From Flectonema sp. DT1601 (lineage: Eukaryota > Euglenozoa > Diplonemea > Diplonemida > Diplonemidae): a stretch of DNA of 64,000 nucleotides. The translations under genes were made by a program, and so were the position numbers. Below, piece by piece: positions 40,190 through 51,141 of this stretch (the stretch's first letter is position 1; each line of letters begins with the position of its first letter). A model generated the notes under the pieces. That model was not told the DNA's origin. It did no database searches and saw only the letters and a list, made by a program, of their open reading frames with translations. The stretch spans positions 1-64,000 of the forward strand of contig OZ025833.1 of assembly GCA_964019425.1 (NCBI GenBank), read 5' to 3'.

Positions 40190-41563
40190 TCAGAAGTCAC
40201 CTTTCATTATCTTTGCTGCTCTGCCCAGCCATTCTTCATCTTGAGGTCTCTTTTCTTTATCAGCAGCCAGTGATGTAAGTGTTCTGAGTTCACTGGCATC
40301 TCTTGCATAAGGACGACGAAATGTCTCTTTAACTTTCGGGTTAAGTGTAACACCGAATCCAGGTTTCTTAGGATCCAAGTCAATGTACCCTCCCTTTGGT
40401 AGCGGTTCATCTGTGAATAGAGTTCCGAAGTACGGTTGAATCTCATCTGCTTTTGGTGCCAACATAATTAGTTCAGCTATTGGACAGTTTTGATAAGCGT
40501 ACTGTAAATGATAACTATAAACACTACTACCGTGTGGAATAACTGGAATGTCATATGAGGAAGCCATGGCACAGATACGACGAGCCTCAGTAATACCACC
40601 ACACCAAGTGATATCAGGTTGAAGAACATCGCAACACTTCTTTTCAAGTAGTTGTCTGAAACCATATCTTGTGTACTCGTGTTCTCCACAAGTAAACAAA
40701 TTTAAGTGACCTGCCTTCTGTTTAACTTCAGCATAGCCATCATAGTCATCAGGGTGTAAATGTTCTTCCATCCATTTGATTCCACCTGGTACTTCTTCTT
40801 TTATTTTGTATGCCAACTGGATTGCGTAAGGAACTGTTAAACTCATGTAGCAGTCAATTGAGAGAGGGAAGTCTTTCCCAACAGATTCCTTCGCCTCCTT
40901 AATTCTCGCAATGTTCCTTCTCATTCCCTCATCACCATCACCTGGTCCATATGGAAGAGGAATCTTGGCCTGAACAAAACCGAGTTTTTTCGCAATGTCA
41001 GGTCTAGCTGTAGTGGCGTACACAGGGAGTCTATCCTTAGTTTTACCGCCGAGAAGTTGATAGACAGGTTCATTGCGGAGCTTACCGAGTGCATCCCATA
41101 GAGCGATATCAATAGCTGAAATAGCTTGAATTGTGATTCCCTTCCTACCGTAGTTAATAGTTGAGCGCCACATCTGATCCCAAATGTATTCAATATTACG
41201 TGGATCTTGTCCCTCAACGAATCTTGAAAGATGTCTTTCAACAATAAAGCATCCAGGCTCTCCAGCAATAGCAATCCCAACTCCAACCATTCCATTAGTA
41301 AGTTCTACTTCAACTATCATAGACCCAACAGCATCAATACCCCACTGCTTTCTTGATTCTTTATAAAGAGAGTAGCTACTCATTGGGTTTGAAATTGGTG
41401 TGTCAACAATCCAGTGACCCTTTGCCTGTGCGTGACAGTCTGCTGCACCACCGGCGTCTTCTTCCGTAGCTTTATCTGCCACAACGTATGCTCTCACCTC
41501 CTTCACTACTGTTGTTCCCTCTGGTGGGACTACAGGAGGGTGTTCCTTCAGAAAGACTGACAT
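40190..41563 (-). CDS. L-rhamnonate-dehydratase-like enolase-superfamily enzyme
   Basis: 457 residues in one exon. Strong likeness along its length to bacterial and fungal L-rhamnonate dehydratase (RhmD/LRA3): the N-terminal GGAADCHAQAKGHWIVD block, GEPGCFIVERHLSRFVEG, the metal ligands in SIDCYMS (D237), WMEEH (about E266) and TCGEHEY (E294), D317 in LQPDITWCGG and the catalytic His in IPHGSSVYSYH (H344). The reaction dehydrates L-rhamnonate to 2-keto-3-deoxy-L-rhamnonate. Substrate could be a related sugar acid. No targeting signal, so cytosolic. The acceptor TTTCAAACAG is 17 bases upstream of ATG. The gene is otherwise mostly bacterial or fungal, so transfer is plausible, but composition here looks native. 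Confidence 0.9.
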   Translation of the reverse strand: MSVFLKEHPPVVPPEGTTVVKEVRAYVVADKATEEDAGGAADCHAQAKGHWIVDTPISNPMSSYSLYKESRKQWGIDAVGSMIVEVELTNGMVGVGIAIAGEPGCFIVERHLSRFVEGQDPRNIEYIWDQMWRSTINYGRKGITIQAISAIDIALWDALGKLRNEPVYQLLGGKTKDRLPVYATTARPDIAKKLGFVQAKIPLPYGPGDGDEGMRRNIARIKEAKESVGKDFPLSIDCYMSLTVPYAIQLAYKIKEEVPGGIKWMEEHLHPDDYDGYAEVKQKAGHLNLFTCGEHEYTRYGFRQLLEKKCCDVLQPDITWCGGITEARRICAMASSYDIPVIPHGSSVYSYHLQYAYQNCPIAELIMLAPKADEIQPYFGTLFTDEPLPKGGYIDLDPKKPGFGVTLNPKVKETFRRPYARDASELRTLTSLAADKEKRPQDEEWLGRAAKIMKGDF

Positions 41564-42452
41564 TATTTAATAACCGAATGCTGTTTGAAAGTAATGAAGG
41601 ACTAAGTGCGGATTATTAAACTGTTCAACAGACGAAGACAATCTGTTTTTTGAAATAAATTGAAGGCTGCCGCCCGACAACAAGACACGGATTGCGGATT
41701 GCAATAGAGACACCTTACGAATGAATACGAATCATGAAAGGGATCTAAACAAAAGAATAATGCAGTCGGATCTCAGTAAACCGCAATGGATACGCAAAAA
41801 ATGAAAGAGGAGAGAGCTAATGAACAAGACTGATGTTAGTTACTCGCTGCCAACTAGAATTACTCGTCTTAGTTGTCAGTCAGTTACAATATGTTTAACA
41901 AAAGAAGATTTCCCTCAGCATGGTTCTGACTGAGAGGAAAAAAATAAAATACCGTTTATCAATATTTTATTTTACAAGAACAAAAGAAACAAACCAAATA
42001 ACAAGCCGCATCAACAGAGGAGTACTTTTCTCGAAGTCGTTGCTAAAATGGATTCAGATATCGAATTCAAACGACTCTACGTTATCATAGTTTATACAGA
42101 GACGACTCACTCATGCTGATTAACTAAAAAGGTTTATGAGAAACAAAGGTTCTTCTGAGCGCTTTGCCTCCTTTAAAAAAAAGGGGAAACTTTGACAATG
42201 CAAAAAAAAAAAAAAAAACAGTAACAACTTTAGGTACTAAAAACAAAAAATATCAAGTACTTGACTGAAAAAAAATATTCGTAGTTAGGAAAGGTACGTT
42301 TTACAAAAAAGAACACACGCGAGGAAAATTTATGTTTTTTGTCTTCTTTGACCAGAAGACGTTGTCGAATCTGGTAATTCGGGGACCACGTAGAGTGGGG
42401 TGAAATTTTCCCACAAAAAAATCTTTTTTTTCCATCAGACCTTACCCGTCTG
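41564..42452. other. Spacer between dehydratase and receptor kinase
   Basis: A/T-rich, with A-runs near 42,175 and 42,200. It holds the leader of the dehydratase and the 3' UTR of the kinase gene. A small minus-strand frame at the right end overlaps the kinase in another frame and is not a gene. Confidence 0.6.
41581..41598 (-). promoter_or_regulatory. Predicted trans-splice acceptor, dehydratase gene
   Basis: TTACTTTCAAACAG on the minus strand, giving a 17-base leader before the ATG at 41563. Confidence 0.55.
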
Positions 42453-45400
42453 CTAAGAAGCGTACATGATCTCCTCATCATCGCATTCATCGAACCAAAC
42501 ATCTCCAAGTAGCTCGCTGACTGTTAAACGATTCTCGCTGGGGCAGACCATTTTACTTAGAATGCGATTTGTACTGGCATCTTCAAATTCAGGAAGAGAC
42601 GGATCTGTGCTGGTGATGTGATACATCATTTCCCAAGCAGTGCTAAGTTTAGGCCAGGGCGGCTCTCCTGTTAGCATCTGACAGATAGTACAACCAGCAG
42701 ACCAAACATCTGCTTTGGGTCCATATCCTGAGACACCTGATTTTATAACTTCTGGTGCCATCCATCGAGGAGTACCAACAACTGTTGACGCTCCAAGTGT
42801 TTCTGTGGCTTTCGTACTGCAGCCAAAATCACTCAGCTTACAATTCCCTGATGTGAGTAGGACGTTGTCTCCTTTAACATCTCTGTGAATTATCTTATTA
42901 GCGTGCAGGTATTCTAATCCTTTCATTATATCTCGGCCATATCTTCGACATGCTTGCAGTGGTACAGTTCCCATGCTGTCGATTAGTTTTGTTAAACTTC
43001 CTTCAGCCAAGTATTCCATAAGAAGACAGACACGCTTTCCAGCAATCACTTCGCAGTCAAAATATTTAACGATATTTGGATGAGAAAGGTTTTTAACTAT
43101 TTCGAACTCTACTTCGATGCTTTTGCTGTCTTCGTCACCGTGACAGGTAACAACTTTGACCGCGAGTGGCATTCCAGATTCATTGCGGGCTTCGTACACT
43201 ACACCAAAGGCACCATTTCCGATAACGCGGATGGCTTTCCAAGAATCGCTTCTGACCCATTCTATTTCCTCAAGTTCGTAATCTACCATTGGGATAGACA
43301 ATTCTTGAACTATCTTGATATCCTTCTCTCTTTGACAAACTATAATTATAATAACGAGAAATATGAAAACTAATCCACCGATTACAATACCAGCAGCCAT
43401 TGCTATTGGGAAGGCTGCTGACTGTACCGTATTTTTATTCTTTACAAACATATGCCATGGACTGTATAATGAATTTACTCTGTTTTCACAACCAGATGAC
43501 AGTCTACATGCTGACTCAAAAGGGTTAAATATGAACCCTGCGCACTCCTTGGAAAGGTCACAAAGTTCTTTGCACTCGAGAATAGAGAGTCGTGAACTAC
43601 AGAGTGAGCTGCTTGAGTAAACGCTGCAACTTAAATCAAAATTGTGTTCTGCCGTTGGCTGACAATCAGAGTTTGGGTAGTAGTCGTACGATGTGTAGTT
43701 CGCTTGCTCTTGCTGAACCAAATCCCAGCTAACAATCTGCTGTGATGTACAATTAAACATCACCGACGGGACAACCCTCGACAGTATTCCCTCGCACACA
43801 TCACCCTCACAGGCTGCTTCTATCTGAACAGACACCTGCTGTCGTTTTCTTATAGGAAATCTTGGTGTGATCTTCACCGTCAATACATTGCCGTCATAAA
43901 AATAACAAGTCAGCTCTTCACAATCGTACATTGCTTCTAATGTATCATACGCGTGTCCCGTGTGTGACGTGTGCGCCTCGTGTCCCGCGCGTTGTAATCC
44001 GTCAGCGAAATCCGTTGCAGTCACATTGTGGGCGACATAAATTAAATGACTAGAAGTAGAAGTCGGGTAAGGAATAGAAACGAGGATAGGACTCGTGTGC
44101 ATATCAACAGAGAGGATTAACTTCTTTGGAACAGATGTTTTGAATGACAATAACCAACTGTTGGCACTACCATCGACAACAACACCCGATGGAGTCACAT
44201 CCACAATGAAAGATCTCTCTGGGTCGAAAGCTGGCATACCAGGAGAACCCGACACCCAACCTGTTTGTGTAATCACAGCATTTGAATTTCGTATGTCCGG
44301 AGCTGAAATATTTAAAACTGCCGAGTGCTGCATTATTGGAGTGGTCATCGGGCAGAATAAGGTTTCCAACTTAACAAAACTATACCACGGAGTCATTCTA
44401 GAAGTTTGTTGTTGTGACTTCGAACAACCAACTGTTAGTCTACAAGCATGTTCATATGGGTTGTAAATAAATGTCCTGCAGCTGATTGTGTTTTTACACA
44501 TTTCGGCACATTCTTTTACTGTCATCTCACCACTGCAATTAGAATACGGACGATATACGGAACAAGGAAGTTCCGTTTCTGTTGAAAGTAAACAATTTGT
44601 ATTAGGTACGTATTCGAAGTCCTGAAGTAAGTCTGCTTCCTCAGTCAAATCCCACATCTCAACGGGATCTCCAGAGCAATTAAATAAAACTGAAGGAGGT
44701 ATGCGCGACATGAATCCAAAACAGAAATCTTTTATATTTGCAGTCCCACAATCAGCCGTGATGGTAATCTCGTCGCTGTATGTCATCTGAAGGTACGGTA
44801 AAGGTTTGACACCTTCAGGAGTGATGTATTCAATGTGAGTCTTTGGGAGTGTTATCTTTATGGTGAGTGCGTTCCCATCAAAGAAATAAGAAACTTCATC
44901 GACGCTGATCAGTTCGTCAATCGAATTCACTTTTCGAACATTGCGACTGATGTCGAGAGTGACGTCAATAATCTCCCCTCCAACATTAGCAGTCGGATAT
45001 AAAATTGAAACGAAAATCGGGGCATACAACGTCTTGGGTGCGATAGTGAATACCTGTGGCACTCCTGTTGTGGAATAGTTTAATAGAAGGGCACCACGAG
45101 TTGGTCCTACCAGAGTGTAGTTAGTTGTTAGAAATTCAGTATAGGCAGGTGATGAGTCGAGAACTGGAGAATTCCGAGGTCCAGAAAGACCACCAACACG
45201 TTTCATAAAAAAACTACCCTGACCCTGCACTAATTTAGTCGAATATAAAACAACCTGAGCTAAATCATAAGGAAAGTCTTCATACGACTCCTGTTCGCAA
45301 AACATATTTCCGTTAGTGGTTCTGCAAATCTCACAGGGATTCCACCATTGAGAAGCGACGACAATCGATGGGATCATGTTAGTATTTATTAGATAGTAGT

Positions 45401-48020
45401 AGTCAGTTGTATTAAAAGAGTTTGTGACATAAGTATTCTCTTCATAATCATTTATAATTATTGATAAACCAGGTGTTGAATCCTTTGTATTTACTAGTGA
45501 TCGAGTGCTATTGCGACCGCCATGTTTGAAATTTCTGAAAACAGTTGTCCCACCAGGCTGGGCTAACGAGAATTGCCATCCCGTAGTATCAACCCGTTCT
45601 TCTACATAACCGCTATCGATGATGACTGTTGACGCGCGCGTTGCCTGATAATTGATATTCGAGTGCTTTCCCAAGTACAAATTCAACAACAACACATCAG
45701 ACTCAACATAGATTATTACACGGAACCAAATACTATTATTAAATACACCAATCCCACCATCGTACCATGGTGATGACCATGTTTCAATACCAGTCAGTAT
45801 GGTTCCCAAGTATATTTCGTTACCGTAATAGATCAACTTGTTCCCTTTTGAGGGATTCGTAACACTGTAAGCGAATTTGGATATACTCACAGCGTTTCCA
45901 ATTATTGAAACATCTCCTTTGTTGAATGTGGTTTCGAAGGAATAACTTCTTACACCCACACGATACGAATGACTGTCAATCGCACAATATAAAAATTGCG
46001 TTTGAACATCTCCCTCCGCTACGAATCCACTCACCTCAGGAATATTTAGCAGAGATGAATGCACTACAGTCAGTCTACCAGTTCCAGCTTTGTGCACTCC
46101 ACCATGTGTGTAGTGAAACACGCAGTCGCTTATCGTAATATTAGTGCTGTCGGTGTATTGTTGAAATGGCTTGTCTTTAACACTGCCTTCAAGACCATTA
46201 AAGTAGACTCCACCAAAAGTGATGTCTGATCCATTTCTTCCAATTATAGAACCATTAGAAGGGACTGAGTAACTAATTATAATACTAGGAGACCATTCAG
46301 GGATCCAATGAACGACGGAGAAAACACCTGAACGACGTTGAAGTATAAATGCTAATGAATTATCAGTTGGATCGTATCGTTCATCGGATATCAGAGGCGC
46401 TATTAGCGAACCGAAATTCTGAGTTAAATAATGACTACCTTTCTTCCAGTTAGATACCCGCAATGCGAACCCTAATGGTAGTATATTAATTCCATTTAAG
46501 GTTTTTTCTGACCACTCCTTAGATTTCGGTGTATCAACTATCGCAAACCCAACAACACCCTCAAAGATCGGAGCCGAGTTTGCTGCAACAAACGAAATTT
46601 TAGCCTCTAATATAATAGCATCCTTCGGGATTGGTATAGTCGGGAATCGAATTCCAATCACGTCTGAGAACAGGAGGCCGTGATTCTTTACATTGTCAGC
46701 CCCTTGAACATAAGAACCGTTGAGAGCTTTCAAAGCCACGTCTTCAGTTACCATCACATTACTCCAGCTCCTTGATGCGATTATGGACTTGTCGAGGCTG
46801 GCAACGAAGTAAGAGTGTTCATCTGAAGAATAATGATAGTTCGATACAGCATAGTTGAGAGCGATAGCATTGTTGTGATACTTTCTCCCCACCCTCCGAT
46901 ACTCGGGAGAAGTAGTCTTCGACGGTAAGGTTTCGAGATATGTGACACCGATGTACACTTCACTATTAATACCCCAGTCGGAGTCTACGTAAGTACCTGG
47001 ATCAAAATACAGGATTTTATCTCCAGGTGATAAACCGTACATTGGACGTGCCCAAGTACGAGATTGCTGTTTTCCAAATATTGAAACAACTCCTGAATTT
47101 ACTTCCATATTACCCAAACCAATAATCTGAATTATACCTCGCAACCTACACGGACCAGCTCCCATAAATAACGATCCTAAAATTAATAAAGATTCCACTA
47201 ATAGTACTCCAGCTGAGTCAATTACGTACACGACTGACCCTGCAGGTATTATAAATGTCTTGATATGCTTAAGTAACCATTCACTTCGTGTTAAGTTTAA
47301 ATAACAAGTTCCCAGAGGGACTGTCACGATATCAAGCTTAGAATCCGGAACGAATTCCGAAATCTGCGAATCATTTCCCTGCAGAAACGAACAATACTCA
47401 TCGGTACCGGGAGGAAAGGGAATTGGAACAGAGTAGTTTTCGGGGATTATAAATCGTTCGGTCATTTGCGGATTGCAGTTTGCGTTTGTGGTATTCTTAC
47501 CACGAATCTGTGAATCGTTATAATATGTGAAATTAGAAATCACAGGTTCAATATTCGTACTCGTCATCTCAACAGTTATATAACTCGTATACTTCGAACT
47601 ATCAGCAATTGACCAGAAGACTGTTTCCCAATTGAAGTTCGGGTACGGTGACGGGATCATCTCAAACGCAATAAAGTCCCTTCGGGTGAGTAAGTTGTTG
47701 ATCGTTAGTTCAGAAACATTTAAAGACATGTTGATTGGAATTAAAACTCCAAACACACGATTCGCATTCTCAACAGCAAACTCTCCAGCACTTCTCACAA
47801 GATTGAGCCTCCCTTCTCCTTGACTATTAATATGCCAAACATCTGGTTCTGGTCCCCTTGTTGCTCTTAGCTCCTCAGGTTCCTGTACAAGTCCAACAGT
47901 TCTGTCTCCGCATTGATAGTCAGGCGTATAACCCAAAATTCCATCTACCGTCACGTACTTAGCGAAGTGATGGGGAAAAAGTAGCAGCAGCGACAGCAAT
48001 AATCGCCACGAGACAACCAT
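42453..48020 (-). CDS. Receptor-like transmembrane Ser/Thr kinase, 1855 residues
   Basis: One exon. Signal peptide (VVSWRLLLSLLLLFPHHFA) and a very large, N-glycosylation-rich ectodomain. Its middle (about 580-900) has repeated short beta strands typical of right-handed parallel beta-helix (PbH1) folds. Two similar cysteine-rich modules follow (PCSVYRPYSNCSGEMTVKEC and LSCSVYSSSSLCSSRLSILE, each ending in a CRL..GC knuckle), which look like PAN/Apple domains. A single membrane span (GIVIGGLVFIFLVIIIIVC, about 1535) precedes a STE11/MEKK-like kinase: GNGAFGVVYEA, LAVKVV, IHRDVKGDN, DFGCS, GTPRWMAPE, all catalytic residues present. A pyrimidine-rich acceptor sits 2 bases before ATG. A sensor of an extracellular ligand is the natural inference. 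Confidence 0.9.
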   Translation of the reverse strand: MVVSWRLLLSLLLLFPHHFAKYVTVDGILGYTPDYQCGDRTVGLVQEPEELRATRGPEPDVWHINSQGEGRLNLVRSAGEFAVENANRVFGVLIPINMSLNVSELTINNLLTRRDFIAFEMIPSPYPNFNWETVFWSIADSSKYTSYITVEMTSTNIEPVISNFTYYNDSQIRGKNTTNANCNPQMTERFIIPENYSVPIPFPPGTDEYCSFLQGNDSQISEFVPDSKLDIVTVPLGTCYLNLTRSEWLLKHIKTFIIPAGSVVYVIDSAGVLLVESLLILGSLFMGAGPCRLRGIIQIIGLGNMEVNSGVVSIFGKQQSRTWARPMYGLSPGDKILYFDPGTYVDSDWGINSEVYIGVTYLETLPSKTTSPEYRRVGRKYHNNAIALNYAVSNYHYSSDEHSYFVASLDKSIIASRSWSNVMVTEDVALKALNGSYVQGADNVKNHGLLFSDVIGIRFPTIPIPKDAIILEAKISFVAANSAPIFEGVVGFAIVDTPKSKEWSEKTLNGINILPLGFALRVSNWKKGSHYLTQNFGSLIAPLISDERYDPTDNSLAFILQRRSGVFSVVHWIPEWSPSIIISYSVPSNGSIIGRNGSDITFGGVYFNGLEGSVKDKPFQQYTDSTNITISDCVFHYTHGGVHKAGTGRLTVVHSSLLNIPEVSGFVAEGDVQTQFLYCAIDSHSYRVGVRSYSFETTFNKGDVSIIGNAVSISKFAYSVTNPSKGNKLIYYGNEIYLGTILTGIETWSSPWYDGGIGVFNNSIWFRVIIYVESDVLLLNLYLGKHSNINYQATRASTVIIDSGYVEERVDTTGWQFSLAQPGGTTVFRNFKHGGRNSTRSLVNTKDSTPGLSIIINDYEENTYVTNSFNTTDYYYLINTNMIPSIVVASQWWNPCEICRTTNGNMFCEQESYEDFPYDLAQVVLYSTKLVQGQGSFFMKRVGGLSGPRNSPVLDSSPAYTEFLTTNYTLVGPTRGALLLNYSTTGVPQVFTIAPKTLYAPIFVSILYPTANVGGEIIDVTLDISRNVRKVNSIDELISVDEVSYFFDGNALTIKITLPKTHIEYITPEGVKPLPYLQMTYSDEITITADCGTANIKDFCFGFMSRIPPSVLFNCSGDPVEMWDLTEEADLLQDFEYVPNTNCLLSTETELPCSVYRPYSNCSGEMTVKECAEMCKNTISCRTFIYNPYEHACRLTVGCSKSQQQTSRMTPWYSFVKLETLFCPMTTPIMQHSAVLNISAPDIRNSNAVITQTGWVSGSPGMPAFDPERSFIVDVTPSGVVVDGSANSWLLSFKTSVPKKLILSVDMHTSPILVSIPYPTSTSSHLIYVAHNVTATDFADGLQRAGHEAHTSHTGHAYDTLEAMYDCEELTCYFYDGNVLTVKITPRFPIRKRQQVSVQIEAACEGDVCEGILSRVVPSVMFNCTSQQIVSWDLVQQEQANYTSYDYYPNSDCQPTAEHNFDLSCSVYSSSSLCSSRLSILECKELCDLSKECAGFIFNPFESACRLSSGCENRVNSLYSPWHMFVKNKNTVQSAAFPIAMAAGIVIGGLVFIFLVIIIIVCQREKDIKIVQELSIPMVDYELEEIEWVRSDSWKAIRVIGNGAFGVVYEARNESGMPLAVKVVTCHGDEDSKSIEVEFEIVKNLSHPNIVKYFDCEVIAGKRVCLLMEYLAEGSLTKLIDSMGTVPLQACRRYGRDIMKGLEYLHANKIIHRDVKGDNVLLTSGNCKLSDFGCSTKATETLGASTVVGTPRWMAPEVIKSGVSGYGPKADVWSAGCTICQMLTGEPPWPKLSTAWEMMYHITSTDPSLPEFEDASTNRILSKMVCPSENRLTVSELLGDVWFDECDDEEIMYAS

Positions 48021-48050
48021 ATCTGAAGAGGGAAAGTAGGAAATGAGATT
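48021..48050 (-). promoter_or_regulatory. Predicted trans-splice acceptor, receptor kinase gene
   Basis: TTTCCTACTTTCCCTCTTCAG followed by AT and the ATG at 48020: the best polypyrimidine tract plus AG in the window, leaving a leader of only 2 bases. Confidence 0.65.
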
Positions 48051-49183
48051 CGAAAAGAAAATTCATAACTAGCAGCAAATATCAACTCAGAACATCTTTT
48101 TAATACCTCCCGTGATCGTAGCCCTGTTATCGTAGATAAATAAATTTGTTTTTTCAACAAAAGGAACAAAGGTATCGAAATAGCGCAGCAAATGAGCGAT
48201 CATAAAAACGGAGCGGTTGCGATATTTCCGCATTTTTTAATTTCTTTACGGCGGGGACTTTTCCTTTTACATAACTTTTGTACACGTCGTCACTCCCAAG
48301 AAGAATATCATCTTCACTCCTGTTTCGATTTTTCATTTTTTCCTGATTCCCTTTTTTTTTTTTTTTTTTTTTCGTTCACCTCCACCCGTTATCGTTTTAC
48401 TGCATTCAGGGCATCATCGCTAGAATGGCAGCAGAAAGAAAGACAAAAGAAGTTTTAAAAAAAAAAAAAAAACAACGGGTGAAGAAAAGGGGTTTCAAAA
48501 AACTAAAATAAATAAAAAACTGAAATCACGATTGTCGGAAAACGTGATATCAATCACTTTGTTCTGTTGTACCAACTAACACAACACAGTTAGACCTTAC
48601 AATCTTTGTAGGGAGTTCGGATAGTGTTGGTACTAACTACGTCTTTTCACTTGGTTATAAACATCAGGGCATTTAATTGAATGTGCTGGTTGATGTGCTC
48701 CCCTGTTTATAAGTTTCATTTTATTTTTTATTTTCCATTCTTTTTTTTTTTTTTTCGATTCTTTTTTTTTTCCCTTCTTGTTTTTGCAGTGCTATTGTAG
48801 AGTAGATGGCTAAAAAAAACTGCCAAGAAGTTTTTTTTTTTCTTTTTTCGTTTTTTTTTTCTTTTTTAATTCTTCCTTGGGAGAAACGAACACTAAAAAA
48901 AAAATACAAATAGAAAATAAATTCCGTTTTTTCGTAGGGTCGAAATAACAGATTTACCTCCTCTGCATTCTATGTTTTTATTTTTTGCTGTTGTTCTGCT
49001 TTTTCGTTATGTAAGTACTGCTTTCTATTAATAGCTGTGCTGTTAAGTTGGTTTTGTGGCTGTGGCTGGAAATGTGCGTCGGACGGATGTTTCTCACACA
49101 ACAAACTGGGAGGGAATAGTGCAAACAAAATGATAATTTTATTTAAAATTTGCAAAAATACCCATCGATATTGGTAGCATAGC
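48051..49183. other. T-rich spacer
   Basis: Several T-runs (about 48,352-48,372, 48,742-48,755, 48,830-48,862) and A-runs on the plus strand. No coding frame. Contains the 3' UTR of the DNAJC3-like gene and the upstream region of the kinase. Confidence 0.6.
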
Positions 49184-51141
49184 TTAACCAAACTTGAAGT
49201 GGAATCCCTGTTTTAATTTTGTTTTGTTGTACTCAGAGGAGGTAATTCGCATTAAATGAAAACAAAGACATACTCCTCCTCCACCTCCAAAGTTATAATT
49301 ATTAAACCCACCATGGTGTTGGTGATGTTGTTGTTGTTGTTGACCTCCACTCGTGTCATCGATATCTTCACCAGCATCGTACCGCCTGCGAAGGTCTTCG
49401 TTAGACAGAACTTGGTAGGCATTTGAGATATCGCGAAAGTTCTCATTTACCTTTTCTCTCTCTGCATCAGTTTCAACGTCGACCTTGTCCGGATGGTGTT
49501 TCATTGCCATCTTTCGGTATGCTTTCTTAATCTCTGATGCTGAAGCAGTAAGTGGAACACCTAATATTTTATAATGGTCTTTTCTATTAGCGCGAGCCTT
49601 GAGAGTTTCAAGGCGGCCCTGCGCTTCCCGAATTCTTCGTTCGTTTCGGTTGAGTTCTGAAGCTGCTCTGAGATCTTCCTCCGCTTCGGCCAGCTCACCT
49701 CCAAACATGTGAATTTCAGCTCTGAAGACGAGGAGTTCCCAACTACTAGGGTTATCTTTACCTCCGTAAGTGATCGCATCTGAGCAGGAAGTAATTCCTT
49801 CTTCGAGTGTTCTCTTTTCGAGGTGAGCTTTACATCTGTAGAAGTGCAGCCTATCGAGATTGTGAGGATCGGATTCAATTGTGAGTGACTCATCGATGTG
49901 CATCAATACGTCATTCCATCTGAAGTCGTTGATAGACTTTTCAAACTTGTCAGTTACTTTGTTGTATTTCTTAATCTGTTTGTGTAACTTCATACAATCT
50001 TTGTACTCAGGGTCGAGAGATAGACATCTGTTTTATTTGTTTTGATTCAACGATGGTTGTCATTAAAATAAAGTGAGAAATAACATATCACATAATCATA
50101 CCTTTTTAAATTAGCAATAGCTGCATCACTCGCACCCATGTTCTTCAACGACAACGCCTTCAAGTAGATTGCACCAAGATTCTGTGGCTGGATTGCCAAG
50201 ATGTACCTGTTTAGATTAATAAAACCTTGTCTCGACAACGTTTTTTTGTTTCAGTGAGTAATGGTGAGGTTCGCTGTTGAAATCACTACAAACATTGACA
50301 TCAGATCAGGAGCCAACATTCACATTACTTTGCGAATTTGAGAACCCAATACACCAACTTGGTGACTTTAACGAAAACAATAAGAGGGGACGCTATTAAA
50401 AAAACCCACCACGCGATTGCGAGGGGCGATAAAAGTTATTTAGAATTGGAAAGGGAGATTGGACAACCCGAAAGAACAACTCTACTTTGTTGAAAAAGTG
50501 AAGAAGATTACATACGAAAGTTCAGACTGAGCAGCGTCATGGTCTTTGCCGATGATGGCACAGTCGATCTTCTGAAGGCGAAACTTGTCAGTATCTTTAG
50601 CTTCTTTAATAAAAAACTGATCCATGTATTTCACACACTGTCTGTTGAGGTCAATATCTTTCGGGTTTTGTTGCAACTGAGCTGTGAGGGATTTCCACTC
50701 CGCATCCAACTGCTTCAAAGTTCTGATGCGTTCCTTTGCCTCTGCGAACTTCTTATTCTGCTCGTGTTTACTCGTCGACTTGGAGTAGATTTGTGCTAAT
50801 TCAATGTAGTCCTTCTCAGCCTCATCAAAGTGACCAGTTCTGGTGTTTATTTTTGATCTCAGTTGCAAGGCTTGTTTGGTCTTCTTTATTGAGATGTGTG
50901 CGTTCAAGTCAGCTAAAGCTTTCTTGTTTTCCTTCAACATCCCTCTTACTTCAGCTCTCTTGTAAAGAGCTTTTTGATTATTTGGATCAGTTTCTAATAT
51001 TTGACCTAACTTTTGTACGACTTCTTTATACTTTGATCTACCTTGAACGATAAGAGCGTCGCATTCTTTCAACAGAGAAGCGACGTCAGTAGCTCCCGCT
51101 GTGAGAGCGATGAGCAGCAGCGACAGCAACAAATGTATCAT
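49184..51141 (-). CDS. DNAJC3: DNAJC3/P58IPK-like ER co-chaperone
   Basis: Four exons: 51141-50516, 50206-50102, 50027-49274 and 49207-49184, with introns of 309, 74 and 66 nt; total 502 residues (human 504). Signal peptide MIHLLLSLLLIALTAGATD, then TPR repeats (YKEVVQKLGQILETDPNNQK, ALYKRAEVRGMLKENKKAL, RYILAIQPQNLGAIYLKAL-like), then a J domain with HPD (DHYKILGVPL, KHHPDKVD, NAYQVLSNEDLRRRYD). A Gln/His/Gly-rich linker ends in GFHFKFG, like the family's FRFKFHF tail. It should recruit BiP in the ER lumen. The last intron is in frame and stop-free, so retention would only insert 22 residues. No KDEL. Acceptor TTTACAG lies 9 bases before ATG. Confidence 0.93.
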
